Counted from the stretch's first letter, positions 15,843 through 34,021 are shown. The stretch is 64,000 nucleotides of DNA from Glycomyces sp. TRM65418 (GCF_019710475.1 NZ_JAJFAX010000014.1:1-64000), one strand, 5' to 3'. Numbers and translations: made by a program. The notes: generated by a model from the sequence alone, not told the origin.

Positions 15843-16655
15843 TTAGCCCTCCTGCTTCTCAGTCTCGGGGGCGGGCGCGGCGGCAGCGGACTCGCCCGAC
15901 GGAGCAGCGGTGCCACGGCCACCACGGCCGCGGCCGCCGCGAGCCGCACCGGCGCCGCCGCGGCCACCACGGCCGCCGCGGTCCGGACCGGAGTCCCGAC
16001 GACGCTGCACCTGCTCGGCCTGCTCCTTGAGCGTGGCCTCACCCTTGTAGATCCACACCTTCACGCCGATGCGGCCGAAGGTGGTGTGGGCCTCGAACAG
16101 GCCGTAGTCGATGTTCGCGCGGAGCGTGTGCAGCGGGACCTGGCCCTCGCGGTACTGCTCCGAGCGGGACATCTCCGCGCCGCCGAGACGGCCGGAGCAC
16201 TGCACCTTGATGCCCTTCACGGTCGGGTTGCGCATGGCCGACTGAATGGCCTTGCGCATCGCGCGACGGAAGTTCACACGGCTGGACAGCTGCTCCGCGA
16301 CGCCCTGGGCGACGAGCTGCGCATCGATGTCGGGGTTCTTGACCTCGATGATGTTCAGCTGGACCTGCTTGCCGGTCAGCTTCTCCAGGTTGCCGCGCAG
16401 ACGGTCGGCCTCGGCGCCCTTGCGGCCGATGACGATGCCCGGGCGGGCGGTGTGGATGTCGACGCGGACCCGCTCGCGGGTGCGCTCGATGTCGACCTTG
16501 CTGATGCCGGCGCGCTCGAGACCCTTGGTCATGAGCTTGCGGATCTTCACGTCCTCACCGACGTAGTCCGCGTACTCCTTGTCGGCGTACCAACGCGACG
16601 TCCAGTCGGCGCTGATGCCGAGGCGGTACCCGTGCGGGTGAATTTTCTGACCCAT
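15843..16655 (-). CDS. rpsC: 30S ribosomal protein S3 with Gly/Arg-rich tail
   Basis: S3 (270 aa) forms part of the mRNA entry tunnel. [14 protein letters not shown] and the KH motif region [13 protein letters not shown] are present. Residues after about 215 are a low-complexity Gly/Arg tail ([11 protein letters not shown]) followed by Ala/Pro/Glu. Long tails are common on actinobacterial S3 and probably contact RNA. The start overlaps the rplV stop (TAATG). Confidence 0.97.
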   Translation of the reverse strand: MGQKIHPHGYRLGISADWTSRWYADKEYADYVGEDVKIRKLMTKGLERAGISKVDIERTRERVRVDIHTARPGIVIGRKGAEADRLRGNLEKLTGKQVQLNIIEVKNPDIDAQLVAQGVAEQLSSRVNFRRAMRKAIQSAMRNPTVKGIKVQCSGRLGGAEMSRSEQYREGQVPLHTLRANIDYGLFEAHTTFGRIGVKVWIYKGEATLKEQAEQVQRRRDSGPDRGGRGGRGGAGAARGGRGRGGRGTAAPSGESAAAAPAPETEKQEG

Positions 16656-17119
16656 TAGGCGGTCTCCTCCTTCTCAGCGTTCTCGGACTTCGTGTTGGCT
16701 TCCGCCGGCTTCGGGGCGGCCGCCTTGGGGCGGCGCACCGAGGGGGCGCTGGACTGCTTGGCCTGGACCGACTCGACCACCACGGTGATGTGGCTGGTGC
16801 GCTTGTTGATCCGGTAGGCGCGACCGTGGGCGCGCGGGCGGTACCGACGCATGGTCGGGCCCTCGTCGACCTTGATCTCGGACACCAGAAGCGATTCCGG
16901 GTCCAGACCGAGGTTGTTCTCGGCGTTCGCCTGAGCCGACGCGATGACCTTGTACACGATCTCGGCCGCGCTGTAAGGCGCGAACTCGAGAGTCGTCAAG
17001 GCCTCGTCCACGGGCAGACCACGCACGAGGTCGACGACGCGGCGCGCCTTGCGAGGTGCTACGCGGACGTACCGCGCCACCGCGCGCGCCTTCGGAGCCT
17101 CCTGCTCCACTGTTGCCAT
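16655..17119 (-). CDS. rplV: 50S ribosomal protein L22 with charged tail
   Basis: L22 (154 aa) lines the exit tunnel; its hairpin contains [16 protein letters not shown]. The first 120 residues are standard. The last 35 are Ala/Pro/Lys/Glu-rich and probably disordered, an extension often seen in actinobacteria. A 36-bp gap separates it from rpsS. Confidence 0.97.
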   Translation of the reverse strand: MATVEQEAPKARAVARYVRVAPRKARRVVDLVRGLPVDEALTTLEFAPYSAAEIVYKVIASAQANAENNLGLDPESLLVSEIKVDEGPTMRRYRPRAHGRAYRINKRTSHITVVVESVQAKQSSAPSVRRPKAAAPKPAEANTKSENAEKEETA

Positions 17120-17155
17120 CGTTATAATCCTTCGTTCGTTCTCAAAGCCCGTGGC

Positions 17156-17437
17156 CTAGCGGCGACGGCTCTTGCGGTCGTCCTTCTCGTGGCCGCGGAA
17201 GGTGCGCGTGGGCGCGAACTCGCCGAGCTTGTGCCCGACCATGTTCTCCGTGACGTAGACAGGGACGTGCTTGCGGCCATCGTGGACCCCGAAGGTCAGC
17301 CCGATGAAGTCGGGCGTGATCGTGGAGCGACGCGACCAGGTCTTGATGACGTTCTTGCTCTTGGTCTCGATCGCAGCGTCCACCTTCTTCTGCAGGTGGT
17401 CGTCGACGAACGGCCCTTTCTTGAGGCTGCGAGCCAT
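17156..17437 (-). CDS. rpsS: 30S ribosomal protein S19
   Basis: S19 (93 aa) pairs with S13 in the head. [15 protein letters not shown] and [16 protein letters not shown] are invariant. It starts three bases after the rplB stop. Confidence 0.98.
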   Translation of the reverse strand: MARSLKKGPFVDDHLQKKVDAAIETKSKNVIKTWSRRSTITPDFIGLTFGVHDGRKHVPVYVTENMVGHKLGEFAPTRTFRGHEKDDRKSRRR

Positions 17438-17440
17438 GGA

Positions 17441-18283
17441 CTACTTCCCCCGCTTCCGGTTGACGTTGCGACGACGGACGATGAGCCGGTCGTTCGGGTG
17501 GTTCCGCTTCCGGGTGCGGCCCTCGGGCTTGCCCTGCGGGTTGACCGGGTGGCGGCCACCGGAGGTCCGGCCCTCGCCACCACCGTGCGGGTGGTCGACC
17601 GGGTTCATGACGACACCGCGGACGGTCGGGCGCCAGCCCTTCCACCGCATGCGGCCGGCCTTGCCCCAGTTGATGTTGCCCTGCTCGGCGTTGCCGACCT
17701 CGCCGACGGTGCCGCGGCAGGTGACCTGGACCAGGCGGATCTCACCGGAAGGCATGCGCAGGTGCGCGTACTTGCCTTCACGGGCGAGCAGCTGGATCGA
17801 GGCGCCCGCGGAGCGGCCCAGAGCGGCGCCGCCGCCGGGCTTGAGCTCCACCGCGTGGATCGTGGTACCGACCGGGATGTGACGCAGCTCCAGCGAGTTG
17901 CCGGGCTTGATGTCGGCCTCCGGGCCGTTCTCGATCACGTCACCCTGCTTGATGCCCTTGGGGGCCAGGATGTAGCGCTTCTCGCCGTCCGCGTAGTGCA
18001 GCAGCGCGATGTTCGCGGTGCGGTTCGGGTCGTACTCGATGTGCGCGACCTTCGCCGGCACGCCGTCCTTGTCGTGGCGACGGAAGTCGATCACGCGGTA
18101 CCGGCGCTTGTGGCCGCCGCCGCGGTGACGGGTCGAGATCTTGCCGGAGTTGTTGCGGCCGCCGGTCTTGCTGATCGGACGCAGCAGCGACTTCTCCGGG
18201 GTCGAGCGGGTGATCTCGGCGAAGTCGGAGACGCTCGAACCGCGACGACCCGGGGTCGTCGGCTTGTACTTGCGAATAGCCAT
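17441..18283 (-). CDS. rplB: 50S ribosomal protein L2
   Basis: L2 (280 aa) is needed for subunit association and peptidyl transfer. [16 protein letters not shown] basic sequence, [11 protein letters not shown] and the catalytic-region motif [16 protein letters not shown] are all seen. It ends in the Lys/Arg-rich [11 protein letters not shown]. Ordinary length. Confidence 0.98.
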   Translation of the reverse strand: MAIRKYKPTTPGRRGSSVSDFAEITRSTPEKSLLRPISKTGGRNNSGKISTRHRGGGHKRRYRVIDFRRHDKDGVPAKVAHIEYDPNRTANIALLHYADGEKRYILAPKGIKQGDVIENGPEADIKPGNSLELRHIPVGTTIHAVELKPGGGAALGRSAGASIQLLAREGKYAHLRMPSGEIRLVQVTCRGTVGEVGNAEQGNINWGKAGRMRWKGWRPTVRGVVMNPVDHPHGGGEGRTSGGRHPVNPQGKPEGRTRKRNHPNDRLIVRRRNVNRKRGK

Positions 18284-18294
18284 GCTTCTAGCTC

Positions 18295-18609
18295 CTACGA
18301 GATCTGTCCGCCGAAGATCTCACCGAGACGACCGGGGTCGCCTTCCACGGTGACGATCGCGTGCTTGACACTCTTGCGCTGGCCCCAACCGGTCCGGGTG
18401 CGCTTGCGCTTGCCCGAGCGGTTCAGGGTGTTGACGCTCTTGACGTCCACACCGAAGATCTGCTTGATCGCGATCTTGATGTGGCTCTTGTTGGCGCGCG
18501 GGTCGACCTCGAAGGTGTACTTGCCCTCGCCGAGGAGGGTGTAGGTCTTCTCCGAGATGACCGGCTTGATGATGATGTCGCGCGGGTCGGCGACGGTCAC
18601 TTCGCTCAC
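18295..18609 (-). CDS. rplW: 50S ribosomal protein L23
   Basis: L23 (104 aa) at the tunnel exit binds trigger factor and [19 protein letters not shown] is characteristic. GTG 18607-18609 overlaps the rplD stop (GTGA). Confidence 0.97.
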   Translation of the reverse strand: MSEVTVADPRDIIIKPVISEKTYTLLGEGKYTFEVDPRANKSHIKIAIKQIFGVDVKSVNTLNRSGKRKRTRTGWGQRKSVKHAIVTVEGDPGRLGEIFGGQIS

Positions 18610-19256
18610 GCCGCGACCTCCTGCTCAGTCCGGTCAGCGATGAACGCCTCGATGGCGGCCTCGCTGAACACGATGTCCTCGTTGTTGAGCACGTCGTAGG
18701 TGTTGACCTGGCCCCAGTCGAGCAGGTGCACCTCGGGGAGGTTGCGCAGGCTCAGCGCCGCGGTCTGCTCGTCGCGGGTCAGGACCACGAGGACCTTGCG
18801 GGCCTCGGTGAGCTTGCCCAGCGCGGCTTGCGCGGTCTTCGTCTTGGGCGTGTCGCCTTCGATGAAGGCGTCGATGACGTGCACGTTGTTGCCGCGGGCC
18901 CGGTCGGTGAGGGCGCCGGCGAGCGCCGCCGCCTTCATCTTCTTCGGGGTCCGCTCGGCGAACGACCGCGGCTTGGGGCCGTGGACGATGCCGCCGCCGT
19001 TGTACTGCGGGGCGCGGATCGAACCCTGGCGGGCGCGGCCGGTGCCCTTCTGCCGGTACGGCTTCTTGCCACCGCCGCGGACTTCGCCGCGGGTCTTGGT
19101 GTTGGCCGAGCCCGAGCGGCCGGCGGCCAGCTGTGCCGTGACGACCTGGTGCATGAGCGGGATGTTCGGCTCGACGTCGAAGATCGACGCCGGGAGCTCG
19201 ATGGTCTTCCCGGTCTCTTCGCCAGAGGCGTTCTTGACGTTGATTGCGAGGCTCAT
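18606..19256 (-). CDS. rplD: 50S ribosomal protein L4
   Basis: L4 (216 aa). The tunnel loop region [19 protein letters not shown] is conserved. In E. coli L4 represses its own operon. Whether that holds here is unknown, though rpsJ does have a long structured leader. The ATG overlaps the rplC stop by four bases. Confidence 0.97.
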   Translation of the reverse strand: MSLAINVKNASGEETGKTIELPASIFDVEPNIPLMHQVVTAQLAAGRSGSANTKTRGEVRGGGKKPYRQKGTGRARQGSIRAPQYNGGGIVHGPKPRSFAERTPKKMKAAALAGALTDRARGNNVHVIDAFIEGDTPKTKTAQAALGKLTEARKVLVVLTRDEQTAALSLRNLPEVHLLDWGQVNTYDVLNNEDIVFSEAAIEAFIADRTEQEVAA

Positions 19257-19906
19257 TGGTTAGCCACCTGCTTCACTGCCGTGCGGACGAGCACCAGGCC
19301 GTTCTTCGGGCCGGGCACGGCGCCCACGATGAGCAGCAGACCGCGCTCGGCGTCGACCGCCTGGATGCGCAGGTTCTGCGTGGTGTGACGGTTGTGGCCC
19401 ATCCGGCCGGCCATGCGCATGCCCTTGAACACGCGGCCCGGCGTGGCGCACCCGCCGATGGAGCCGGGGGCGCGGTGGACCTTGTGCGCACCGTGGCTGG
19501 CGGGGAGACCGCCGAAGCCGTGGCGCTTCATGACGCCGGCGAAGCCCTTGCCCTTGGTGGTGCCGGTGACGTCGACGAGCTGACCGGGTTCGAAGATGGT
19601 GGCTTCGATGGTCTGGCCGAGGTCGTAGTCGGCGGCGTCCGAGGTGCGCAGCTCGACAAGGTGGCGACGCGGGGCGACGCCGGCCTTCTCGAAGTGGCCC
19701 TGGATCGGCTTCGTCACGTTCTTGAGTTTGATGTCGCCGAAGCCCAGTTGGACGGCCGAGTAGCCGTCGACGTCGGGCTTGCGAACCTGGGTGACCACGT
19801 TCGGGCCGGCCTGCACCACAGTGACCGGAACGGCGCGGCCGTTCTCGTCCCAAACCTGGGTCATGCCGAGCTTGGTGCCCAGGATTCCCTTGATCTGCCT
19901 GTCCAT
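19253..19906 (-). CDS. rplC: 50S ribosomal protein L3
   Basis: L3 (217 aa) reaches the peptidyl-transferase centre. [23 protein letters not shown] and the methylated-Gln region [10 protein letters not shown] are present. I start it at ATG 19904-19906 (MDRQIKG), seven bases after the rpsJ stop; the frame extends further upstream only through rpsJ. Confidence 0.97.
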   Translation of the reverse strand: MDRQIKGILGTKLGMTQVWDENGRAVPVTVVQAGPNVVTQVRKPDVDGYSAVQLGFGDIKLKNVTKPIQGHFEKAGVAPRRHLVELRTSDAADYDLGQTIEATIFEPGQLVDVTGTTKGKGFAGVMKRHGFGGLPASHGAHKVHRAPGSIGGCATPGRVFKGMRMAGRMGHNRHTTQNLRIQAVDAERGLLLIVGAVPGPKNGLVLVRTAVKQVANQ

Positions 19907-19913
19907 TGGTCCC

Positions 19914-20222
19914 CTACAGCTTGATCTCGATGTCGACACCGGCCGGGAGGTCAAGGCGCATCAACGAGTCGACCGTCTTCGGGGTCGGGTCGAGGATGTC
20001 GATGAGGCGCTTGTGCGTGCGCATCTCGAAGTGCTCGCGCGAGTCCTTGTACTTGTGCGGCGACCGGATCACGCAGAAGCGGTTGATCTCGGTCGGCAGC
20101 GGCACCGGCCCGGAGATGGCAGCACCGGTACGGGTGACCGTCTCCACGATCTTGCGGGCGGAAGAGTCCACGACCTCGTGGTCGTAGGCCTTCAGCCTAA
20201 TGCGGATCTTTTGTCCCGCCAT
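19914..20222 (-). CDS. rpsJ: 30S ribosomal protein S10
   Basis: S10 (102 aa), also NusE, the NusB partner in antitermination. [19 protein letters not shown] and [15 protein letters not shown] are diagnostic. ATG 20220-20222 gives the standard length; the frame is open further upstream without good support. It opens the S10 operon. Confidence 0.98.
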   Translation of the reverse strand: MAGQKIRIRLKAYDHEVVDSSARKIVETVTRTGAAISGPVPLPTEINRFCVIRSPHKYKDSREHFEMRTHKRLIDILDPTPKTVDSLMRLDLPAGVDIEIKL

Positions 20223-20253
20223 GATTCCTAACCTTACGTAAATTGGCTGTTCA

Positions 20254-20270
20254 GACCGCTCCACGCGGTC
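20254..20270 (-). promoter_or_regulatory. Hairpin in the S10 leader
   Basis: GACCGC-TCCAC-GCGGTC forms a 6-bp stem 31 bases before the rpsJ start codon, close enough to influence initiation. The rest of the 225-nt leader is GC-rich and I see no other strong structure. Confidence 0.35.
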
Positions 20271-20454
20271 GGGCGTGTCGCGAGTTCGAGACTGACTTGG
20301 GCATAGCGATGCTCATGGTTGATCTCTTGGCTCGCCCGCCTGCCCGCCATGAAACGGTCCCTCTCAGCACAATCGAGTGCCTACTCGGGCCCGCGGGCCG
20401 GGCGTGAGCCCCTGCGCATGCCGTGGAAGGCGCGCCGGAGCGTACGCAACCTGA

Positions 20455-20483
20455 ATATTATGACTGGTCCTGCTCCAGCTCAA
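20455..20483 (-). promoter_or_regulatory. S10 operon promoter
   Basis: Minus-strand TTGAGC (20478-20483) and TAATAT (20455-20460) are 17 bp apart, in an A/T-rich island of otherwise GC-rich DNA. The start would be near 20448, giving a leader of about 225 nt before rpsJ. Confidence 0.65.
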
Positions 20484-20598
20484 CAAGCTGGGGTCGGGGA
20501 ACAGTGGGACAGGTTACGAGTTTGCAGCGTTCACCGCGTCCCGCCGCCGCCTGGGGCGGACTGTCGGTCATAGCCCGACAAGCATGGGACGCAAGTAA

Positions 20599-20633
20599 AC
20601 CGGGGCGACTCGCACTGGTCGAGTCGCCCCGGT
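20599..20633 (-). terminator. tuf terminator
   Basis: A perfect 14-bp stem (20599-20612 with 20620-20633) with a 7-nt loop, followed in the minus direction by TTTACTTG, lies eight bases after the tuf stop. It separates the str and S10 operons. Confidence 0.85.
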
Positions 20634-20641
20634 ATGCGGTC

Positions 20642-21835
20642 TTACTTGATGACCTTGGTGACGCGGCCGGAGCCGACGGTGCGGCCACCCTCGCGAATCG
20701 CGAAGAGGAGACCCTCGTCCATCGCGATGGGCTGGATGAGCTCGACCTTCATGTCGGTGTTGTCACCCGGCATGACCATCTCGGTGCCCTCGGGGAGGGT
20801 CACGACGCCGGTCACGTCGGTGGTCCGGAAGTAGAACTGCGGACGGTAGTTGTTGAAGAACGGCGTGTGACGCCCGCCCTCGTCCTTGGACAGGATGTAG
20901 ACCTGCGCCTCGAAGTCGGTGTGGGGGGTCGTGGTGCCGGGCTTGACGGCGACCATGCCGCGCTCGACCTCTTCGCGCTTGGTGCCGCGGAGCAGGAGCC
21001 CCACGTTCTCACCGGCGCGCGCGTCGTCGAGGGTCTTGCGGAACATCTCGATCGCGGTGACCTTGGTGCGGATGGCGCCCTCGCGGATGCCGACGATCTC
21101 GACTTCCTCGTTGGGGAGCAGCACACCGCGCTCGACGCGACCGGTGATGACGGTACCGCGACCGGTGATGGTGAAGACGTCCTCGATCGGCATGAGGAAC
21201 GGCTTGTCCATCTCGCGCTCGGGCTCCGGCACGGAGTCGTCGACGGCCTGCATGAGCTCGGCGACGGCGTCGACCCACTTCTGCTCGCCCTCGAGGGCGC
21301 CCAGGGCCGAGACCTGAACGACCGGAGCGTCGTCGCCCGGGAAGTTCTGGTCGGACAGCAGCTCGCGGACCTCCATCTCGACGAGCTCGAGGATCTCCTC
21401 GTCGTCGACCATGTCGGACTTGTTCAGCGCCACGACGATGTACGGGACACCGACCTGGCGGGCGAGGAGGACGTGCTCGCGGGTCTGCGGCATGGGGCCG
21501 TCAGCGGCGGACACGACGAGGATCGCGCCGTCCATCTGGGCCGCACCGGTGATCATGTTCTTGATGTAGTCGGCGTGACCGGGGCAGTCGACGTGCGCGT
21601 AGTGGCGCGACTCGGTCTGGTACTCGACGTGGGAGATCGAGATCGTGATACCGCGCTGCTTCTCTTCGGGCGCGTTGTCGATCTCGTCGAACGGCGTGTA
21701 CGGGTTCAGGTCCGGGTACTTGTCGTGCAGGACCTTGGTGATCGCCGCGGTCAGCGTGGTCTTGCCGTGGTCGACGTGACCGAGCGTGCCGATGTTCACG
21801 TGCGGCTTGTTGCGCTCGAACTTTTCCTTAGCCAC
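20642..21835 (-). CDS. tuf: Elongation factor Tu
   Basis: EF-Tu (397 aa) carries aminoacyl-tRNA to the ribosome as a GTPase. The G motifs are [17 protein letters not shown] and NKSD. The start is GTG 21833-21835 with CAGGAGG upstream. A threonine-rich C-terminal region is where phage Doc toxin modifies EF-Tu, and a Doc-family gene lies at 50442 in this window. It is separated from fusA by 129 bp holding a hairpin. Confidence 0.99.
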   Translation of the reverse strand: MAKEKFERNKPHVNIGTLGHVDHGKTTLTAAITKVLHDKYPDLNPYTPFDEIDNAPEEKQRGITISISHVEYQTESRHYAHVDCPGHADYIKNMITGAAQMDGAILVVSAADGPMPQTREHVLLARQVGVPYIVVALNKSDMVDDEEILELVEMEVRELLSDQNFPGDDAPVVQVSALGALEGEQKWVDAVAELMQAVDDSVPEPEREMDKPFLMPIEDVFTITGRGTVITGRVERGVLLPNEEVEIVGIREGAIRTKVTAIEMFRKTLDDARAGENVGLLLRGTKREEVERGMVAVKPGTTTPHTDFEAQVYILSKDEGGRHTPFFNNYRPQFYFRTTDVTGVVTLPEGTEMVMPGDNTDMKVELIQPIAMDEGLLFAIREGGRTVGSGRVTKVIK

Positions 21836-21935
21836 TTCGTCCTCCTGTGGACTGGGTAAATCTGGTTTGACTTATCTGACCTATTGCATCGCTTCGGGGC
21901 AACAGCGCCGCTGCTGGCAACAGGTGGTCAGCGGT

Positions 21936-21957
21936 GGGCGCCCAGGCTTGGGCGCCC
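21936..21957 (-). terminator. Hairpin between fusA and tuf
   Basis: A perfect 9-bp stem (21936-21944 with 21949-21957), GC-rich with a 4-nt loop, lies eight bases after the fusA stop. There is no T-run, so it may be a partial terminator or processing site and not a true end. Confidence 0.4.
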
Positions 21958-21964
21958 GAGCCGC

Positions 21965-24070
21965 TTACTCGCCTGTCGCCTTGGCGATGATTTCCTTGGC
22001 GACGTTCGCCGGGACTTCGGCGTAGGTGTCGAACTGCATCGAGTAGTTCGCACGCCCGGCCGTCTTCGACCGCAGGTCGCCGACGTAACCGAACATCTCG
22101 GACAGCGGCACGACGGCCTTGACCGTGCGGTCGTTGCCGCGCTCGCCCATCTCCTGGACCATGCCGCGACGGGAGTTGATGTCGCCGATGACATCGCCCA
22201 TGCTCTCTTCAGGGCAGATGACCTCGACCGCCATCATCGGCTCGAGCAGCACCGGACGAGCCCGCTTCGCGGCCTCCTTCAGCGCCATCCGACCCGCGAT
22301 CTTGAAGGCCATCTCCGAGGAGTCGACCTCGTGGTACTGACCGTCGATCAGTTCCATCTTGACGCCCACCAGCGGGTAGCCCGCCAGGACGCCGTCCTCC
22401 AGCGCGCTCTCCGCGCCGGCCTTGACCGACGGGATGTACTCGCGGGGGATGCGGCCACCGGTGATCTTGTCGTCGAAGGCGAAGATCTCGTCCTCGTTCG
22501 ACTTCATCTCCAGCGGCTCGAGGTTGACGAGCACGCGCGCGAACTGACCGGAACCGCCGGTCTGCTTCTTGTGCAGGTACTCGACCTTCTCGATCCGCTG
22601 GGTGACCGTCTCGCGGTAGGCCACCTGCGGCTTGCCGATGTTGGCCTCGACGTTGAACTCCCGCTTCATGCGGTCGACCAGGATGTCGAGGTGCAGCTCG
22701 CCCATGCCGGAGATGATCGTCTGGCCGGAGTCCTCGTCGGTCTTGACCCGGAAGGTCGGGTCCTCTTCGGCGAGGCGCTGGATGGCGGTGGCCAGCTTGT
22801 CCTGGTCGGCCTTCGACTTGGGCTCGATGGCCACGTCGATGACCGGCTCGGGGAAGATCATCGACTCGAGGATCACCTGGTCGTTCGAGTCGCACAGCGT
22901 GTCACCGGTGGTGGTGGACTTGAGGCCCTGCACCGCGATGATGTCGCCCGCCTGCGCTTCGGCGCGCTCTTCGCGCTTGTTCGCGTGCATCTGGTAGATC
23001 TTGCCGATGCGCTCCTTGCGGCCCTTGGTCGAGTTGATGACCTGGGTGCCGGACGCCACCGTGCCGGAGTAGATCCGGACGTAGGTGAGGCGGCCGAGGT
23101 GCTTGTCGGTCTGGATCTTGAACGCGAGGCCCGCGAAGGGCTCCTCGACGTCCGCGTGACGCTGCGCGGGGGTCTCGTTGTCGGTGAGGGTGCCCTCGAT
23201 CGCCGGCACGTCGAGCGGGCTCGGCAGGTAGTCCACGACCGCGTCGAGCAGGGGCTGGACGCCCTTGTTCTTGAACGCGGTGCCGCAGAGGACCGGGTTG
23301 ATCTGGTTGGCGATCGTGGCCTTGCGGATCGCGGCCTTGACCTCGGCGGTCGTGATCTCCTCGCCGGAGAGGAACTTCTCGGCGAACTCGTCCTCGACGT
23401 CCGCGAGGGTCTCCAGGAGCTTCTCGCGGTACTCCTCGGCCTGGTCGGCCAGGTCCGCGGGGATCTCCTCGACCGTGTACTCCTCGCCCAGGCCGGTCTC
23501 GCCGCGCCACACCTTGGCGTGCATCTCGACCAGGTCGACGACGCCGATGAAGTCGGCCTCGTTCCCGATCGGCAGCTGGATCACCGCGGTGTTCGAGTTG
23601 AGGCGGTCCTGCATCATCTCGACGCAGCGGAAGAAGTTCGCGCCGGTGCGGTCGAGCTTGTTGACGAAGCACATCCGCGGGACGTCGTACTTGTTCGCCT
23701 GGCGCCAGACGTTCTCGGTCTGCGGCTCCACACCGGCCACACCGTCGTAGACGGCGATCGCGGAGTCGAGGACGCGCAGCGAACGCTCGACCTCGACGGT
23801 GAAGTCGACGTGGCCGGGCGTGTCGATGATCTGGATGATGTGGTCGTCCCACTGGCACTTGGTCGCAGCGGAGGTGATGGTGATACCACGCTCCTGCTCC
23901 TGCTCCATCCAGTCCATCGTGGCGGCGCCGTCGTGGACCTCACCGATCTTGTGCGACACGCCCGTGTAGTACAGGATGCGCTCGGTGGTGGTGGTCTTGC
24001 CGGCGTCGATGTGGGCCATGATGCCGATGTTGCGCAGCTTGGCGAGCTCCGCGTTAGCTTTGTTAGCCAC
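21965..24070 (-). CDS. fusA: Elongation factor G
   Basis: EF-G (701 aa), the translocation GTPase. [40 protein letters not shown] and [11 protein letters not shown] mark the G domain. Domains II to V follow in normal order, ending [12 protein letters not shown]. The start is GTG 24068-24070. It lies 21 bp after rpsG. Confidence 0.99.
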   Translation of the reverse strand: MANKANAELAKLRNIGIMAHIDAGKTTTTERILYYTGVSHKIGEVHDGAATMDWMEQEQERGITITSAATKCQWDDHIIQIIDTPGHVDFTVEVERSLRVLDSAIAVYDGVAGVEPQTENVWRQANKYDVPRMCFVNKLDRTGANFFRCVEMMQDRLNSNTAVIQLPIGNEADFIGVVDLVEMHAKVWRGETGLGEEYTVEEIPADLADQAEEYREKLLETLADVEDEFAEKFLSGEEITTAEVKAAIRKATIANQINPVLCGTAFKNKGVQPLLDAVVDYLPSPLDVPAIEGTLTDNETPAQRHADVEEPFAGLAFKIQTDKHLGRLTYVRIYSGTVASGTQVINSTKGRKERIGKIYQMHANKREERAEAQAGDIIAVQGLKSTTTGDTLCDSNDQVILESMIFPEPVIDVAIEPKSKADQDKLATAIQRLAEEDPTFRVKTDEDSGQTIISGMGELHLDILVDRMKREFNVEANIGKPQVAYRETVTQRIEKVEYLHKKQTGGSGQFARVLVNLEPLEMKSNEDEIFAFDDKITGGRIPREYIPSVKAGAESALEDGVLAGYPLVGVKMELIDGQYHEVDSSEMAFKIAGRMALKEAAKRARPVLLEPMMAVEVICPEESMGDVIGDINSRRGMVQEMGERGNDRTVKAVVPLSEMFGYVGDLRSKTAGRANYSMQFDTYAEVPANVAKEIIAKATGE

Positions 24071-24091
24071 GATCTCTCAGTCTCTCTGCGA

Positions 24092-24562
24092 CTACCAGCG
24101 GTAGTGCGCGAATGCCTTGTTGGAATCGGCCATCTTGTGCGTGTCCTCGCGCTTCTTGACCGCGGCGCCGAGGCCGTTCGAGGCGTCGAGGATCTCGTTC
24201 GTCAGGCGCTCGACCATGCTCTTCTCGCGGCGGTCGCGGGCGTAGCCCACGAGCCAGCGGAGGCCCAGGGTGGTGGCGCGCTGCGGACGGACGTCGACCG
24301 GCACCTGGTAGGTCGCGCCGCCGACGCGGCGGGAGCGGACCTCGAGGGTCGGCTTGACGTTGTCGAGCGCGCGCTTGAGGATGACCACGGGGTCCGAGTC
24401 GGCCTTCTTGCGGCAGTTCTCGAGGGCTTCGTAGACGATGCGCTCGGCGAGGCGGCGCTTGCCGTCCTTGAGGACCTTGTTGATGAGCTGGGTGACGAGC
24501 ACCGAGTTGTACACCGGGTCGGCGGTAAGCGGCCGGCGCGGCGCGGGACCTTTACGCGGCAT
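24092..24562 (-). CDS. rpsG: 30S ribosomal protein S7
   Basis: S7 (156 aa) nucleates the 30S head. [20 protein letters not shown] and the C-terminal NKAFAHYRW are standard. It begins three bases after the rpsL stop. Confidence 0.98.
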   Translation of the reverse strand: MPRKGPAPRRPLTADPVYNSVLVTQLINKVLKDGKRRLAERIVYEALENCRKKADSDPVVILKRALDNVKPTLEVRSRRVGGATYQVPVDVRPQRATTLGLRWLVGYARDRREKSMVERLTNEILDASNGLGAAVKKREDTHKMADSNKAFAHYRW

Positions 24563-24565
24563 GGC

Positions 24566-24937
24566 TTACTTCTCCTTCTTCGCGCCGTAGCGGCTGCGGG
24601 CCTGCTTGCGGTCGCGGACGCCCTGGGTGTCGAGCGCGCCGCGGATGATCTTGTAGCGGACACCGGGCAGGTCGCGGACGCGACCGCCGCGCACGAGCAC
24701 GATGGAGTGCTCCTGCAGGTTGTGACCCACACCGGGGATGTAGGCGGTGACCTCGGTGCCGTTCATGAGGCGCACACGGGCGACCTTGCGCATGGCCGAG
24801 TTCGGCTTCTTGGGCGTCGTGGTGTACACACGGGTGCACACACCGCGGGCCTGCGGGCTGCCCTTCAGCGCGGGCGTCTTGTTCTTGCTGGTCTTGGCCT
24901 TGCGGCCTTTCCGGACCAGCTGCTGGATGGTTGGCAC
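24566..24937 (-). CDS. rpsL: 30S ribosomal protein S12
   Basis: S12 (123 aa), decoding-centre protein and target of streptomycin resistance mutations. It reads [11 protein letters not shown] at the start and [19 protein letters not shown] in the loop; Lys 43 and Lys 88 equivalents are wild-type, predicting sensitivity at this site. I choose GTG 24935-24937 (GAGAGGGG eight bases before) over an upstream in-frame start, since canonical S12 begins at this point. Confidence 0.97.
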   Translation of the reverse strand: MPTIQQLVRKGRKAKTSKNKTPALKGSPQARGVCTRVYTTTPKKPNSAMRKVARVRLMNGTEVTAYIPGVGHNLQEHSIVLVRGGRVRDLPGVRYKIIRGALDTQGVRDRKQARSRYGAKKEK

Positions 24938-25345
24938 TAAGCCGACCCCTCTCAACATCTCTCGACTGGTTGCGTATTCCTGACTACGGCGTCATCTGTC
25001 CCTCGGACCGCGAATCGAGTCTGGTGAAGACCCGGTTCAAGGTGTGGGATCCCGTCCCCCGCGTTCGGGCGTGTCGCGCCTCTCCGGACCCATACCGGCC
25101 TTCCGGCAGACCGGAGTCCACCGTCGAGCAGGTTCAGACGCGTTCGTGAACGGATCCGTCAGGACCGGCTAATGAGCCGTGTTCACGAAGCCCCCAGTGC
25201 GAGGGATGCGTGCCGATGACGCCAGCCGATGAAACCTGAGTCCCACCGCCTTGCAGGCACGCAACCTGGCCTGGCTCTCACGGGGACCGAGCTGCCGGAG
25301 TTGACAGGGCCACCATGCCGCTCAAAGCGGTGTCCAGGCGCAAGG
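24938..25345 (-). promoter_or_regulatory. Long leader of the str operon with inverted repeats
   Basis: If the promoter at 25350-25379 is right, rpsL has a leader of about 400 nt without a gene. It contains TTCGTGAAC (25143-25151) facing GTTCACGAA (25181-25189), with GGCT-AATG-AGCC nested between them, and a small CCGCT-CAA-AGCGG hairpin at 25318-25330. I do not recognise a known riboswitch or r-protein leader. Confidence 0.35.
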
Positions 25346-25349
25346 GAGA

Positions 25350-25379
25350 AGCCTACCTAGCCTAACGAACGAGGTCCAA
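25350..25379 (-). promoter_or_regulatory. Candidate str operon promoter
   Basis: Minus-strand TTGGAC (25374-25379) and TAGGCT (25350-25355) with 18 bp spacing is the best match upstream of rpsL. Other starts nearer rpsL cannot be excluded. Confidence 0.4.
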
Positions 25380-25585
25380 CTCGATATCGCTCCGCGAAGC
25401 GTCCGTGTTCAGTGTCACGGACAGCGGCGCGATGCCGATCCGCGATCCGCAAGCGCTCTCGATGAGGCTGGCGAGTCGCAACTGGCGACCCCGGGGTCGG
25501 GGCGTCGGCCTGTTCGTTCGGTGCGGTAGACACACCGTGGCCTATATTAGCTCGCGATGCGGGACGGGCCCGCGCGGGATGCCCC

Positions 25586-25987
25586 CTAGAGGCGCTGTTC
25601 ACCAGCAGTTCCCTGAGTCGTCGACAGCGAAACCGCGACGTCCCCCTCATAGGAGGCGTCGCCGGCGGTGCGGGCGAGCGCGATGACACCGACGAGCAGG
25701 AGCGCGACCACGATCGCGGCGGCGATCCCGAGGGCGGCCCAGGAGAGCCGGCGGATCGAGGGCAACCGGGAGCCGCCGAGCAGGAACCCCTCGGATCGGC
25801 GGATGTCGGCCTCGGCCTGCCGGGCCAGGAGCAGCGCGATGCAGGCGGGGATCGCTCCGCCGACGAAGGGCGACAAGGCGATCCCGATGGCGGCGAGCAG
25901 CCGGGCGGCGACGATCTTCGTCGACTCGACCGGCTCCGGATCATCCGGATGCCGTACCCCGCTGAACCCCGAACGCACCTCGACCAC
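25586..25987 (-). CDS. Small membrane protein of unknown function
   Basis: A 133-aa protein I do not recognise. After a polar N-terminus it has two strongly hydrophobic regions (about residues 27-55 and 80-105), the first probably a double-dip or hairpin, then a short polar tail outside or inside. Codon use matches the neighbours, which supports a real gene. It starts at GTG 25985-25987. It is on the minus strand between rpoC and rpsL, a place where actinomycetes often carry unrelated small genes, and probably has its own promoter. A relation to small DUF4190-like membrane proteins is possible but unproven. Confidence 0.55.
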   Translation of the reverse strand: MVEVRSGFSGVRHPDDPEPVESTKIVAARLLAAIGIALSPFVGGAIPACIALLLARQAEADIRRSEGFLLGGSRLPSIRRLSWAALGIAAAIVVALLLVGVIALARTAGDASYEGDVAVSLSTTQGTAGEQRL

Positions 25988-26139
25988 GCGACCATCCTAT
26001 GGGGCCGCCTCGCGCCGCCGGGCGGGGGAACATCGCCGCGAGGGACCGGCCGCCGGAGTTCCCGGGGACCCCGTGGACGGCGGCGGGGGCGCCGTGTTCG
26101 GGTGCGCCCTCGCCGGGGCCGTGGAGGGGGTATGGAAAG

Positions 26140-26179
26140 CCGGTGGGCCGGCGGCGCTGTCGCGCCGCCGGCCCACCGG
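26140..26179 (-). terminator. rpoBC terminator
   Basis: A perfect 18-bp GC stem (26140-26157 with 26162-26179) with a 4-nt loop lies 37 bp after the rpoC stop and is followed by CTTTCC in the minus direction. The rest of the 229-bp gap (25988-26216) shows no gene. Confidence 0.85.
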
Positions 26180-26216
26180 TTTCTTCGTGCCGTCGGGAAT
26201 CGGCAGAGGGTTGCTT

Positions 26217-30101
<3,885 letters not shown>

Positions 30102-30148
30102 TGAACTCTTCCCCTTGATGGTTCTTAAGGATTGGATGAGACGTTGGG

Positions 30149-30178
30149 GAGGGCGGCGGCGATGTCGACGCCGCCCTC
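30149..30178 (-). promoter_or_regulatory. Hairpin between rpoB and rpoC
   Basis: A perfect 10-bp stem (30149-30158 with 30169-30178) with a 10-nt loop fills the rpoB-rpoC spacer. It is not followed by a T-run and is more likely an mRNA stability or processing element. Confidence 0.4.
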
Positions 30179-30186
30179 ACTCGACG

Positions 30187-33618
<3,432 letters not shown>

Positions 33619-33720
33619 GATTCGTCCTTCCGAGGACCTGATTGTTACGACGGCCGGCGCATGCCACAGTCACCGCACCGATGCGGGATAGACGAGGACA
33701 GCCGGAGACGGGCATCGAAT

Positions 33721-33755
33721 CGCACGGTAACGTGCGGAGCACTAGAACTCTAGTG
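33721..33755 (-). promoter_or_regulatory. Two tandem hairpins in the rpoB leader
   Basis: CGCACG-GTAA-CGTGCG (33721-33736) and CACTAGA-AC-TCTAGTG (33740-33755) lie side by side in the 210-nt rpoB leader. Both are perfect. They may be stability or regulatory structures. Confidence 0.45.
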
Positions 33756-33834
33756 TCGGTCGACAGCCTGGATTCCCCACCGTCCACGACCCTCACCGCG
33801 TCAAGAAGGCGTGAAGGAGGCAGCGCAAATTATT

Positions 33835-33864
33835 ACCTTAGCGTAAGCTCCGGCAGACTGTCAA
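33835..33864 (-). promoter_or_regulatory. Main rpoB promoter
   Basis: Minus-strand TTGACA (33859-33864), 18 bp, TAAGGT (33835-33840): a near-consensus vegetative promoter. The start falls near 33828. Confidence 0.75.
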
Positions 33865-34021
33865 CTGCCCCGCCGCGCGGTGGGGTGGTCGGTGACGACA
33901 ATCTCTCCCGCTGCCGAAGTCCCTCCAGTACACGCTTCAACAAGTCCGGCTCGCATGTTCGCCGGTACCGTCCTGCCTCCGGGCCGCCCGCAGCGGCCCG
34001 ATGCCCGCCCGCTCGTTCCAG

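Noticed and set aside
25405-25686. 93-codon plus-strand open frame before the small membrane protein
   Set aside because: It runs antisense into the better-supported gene at 25586-25987 and is Arg-rich without a start signal.
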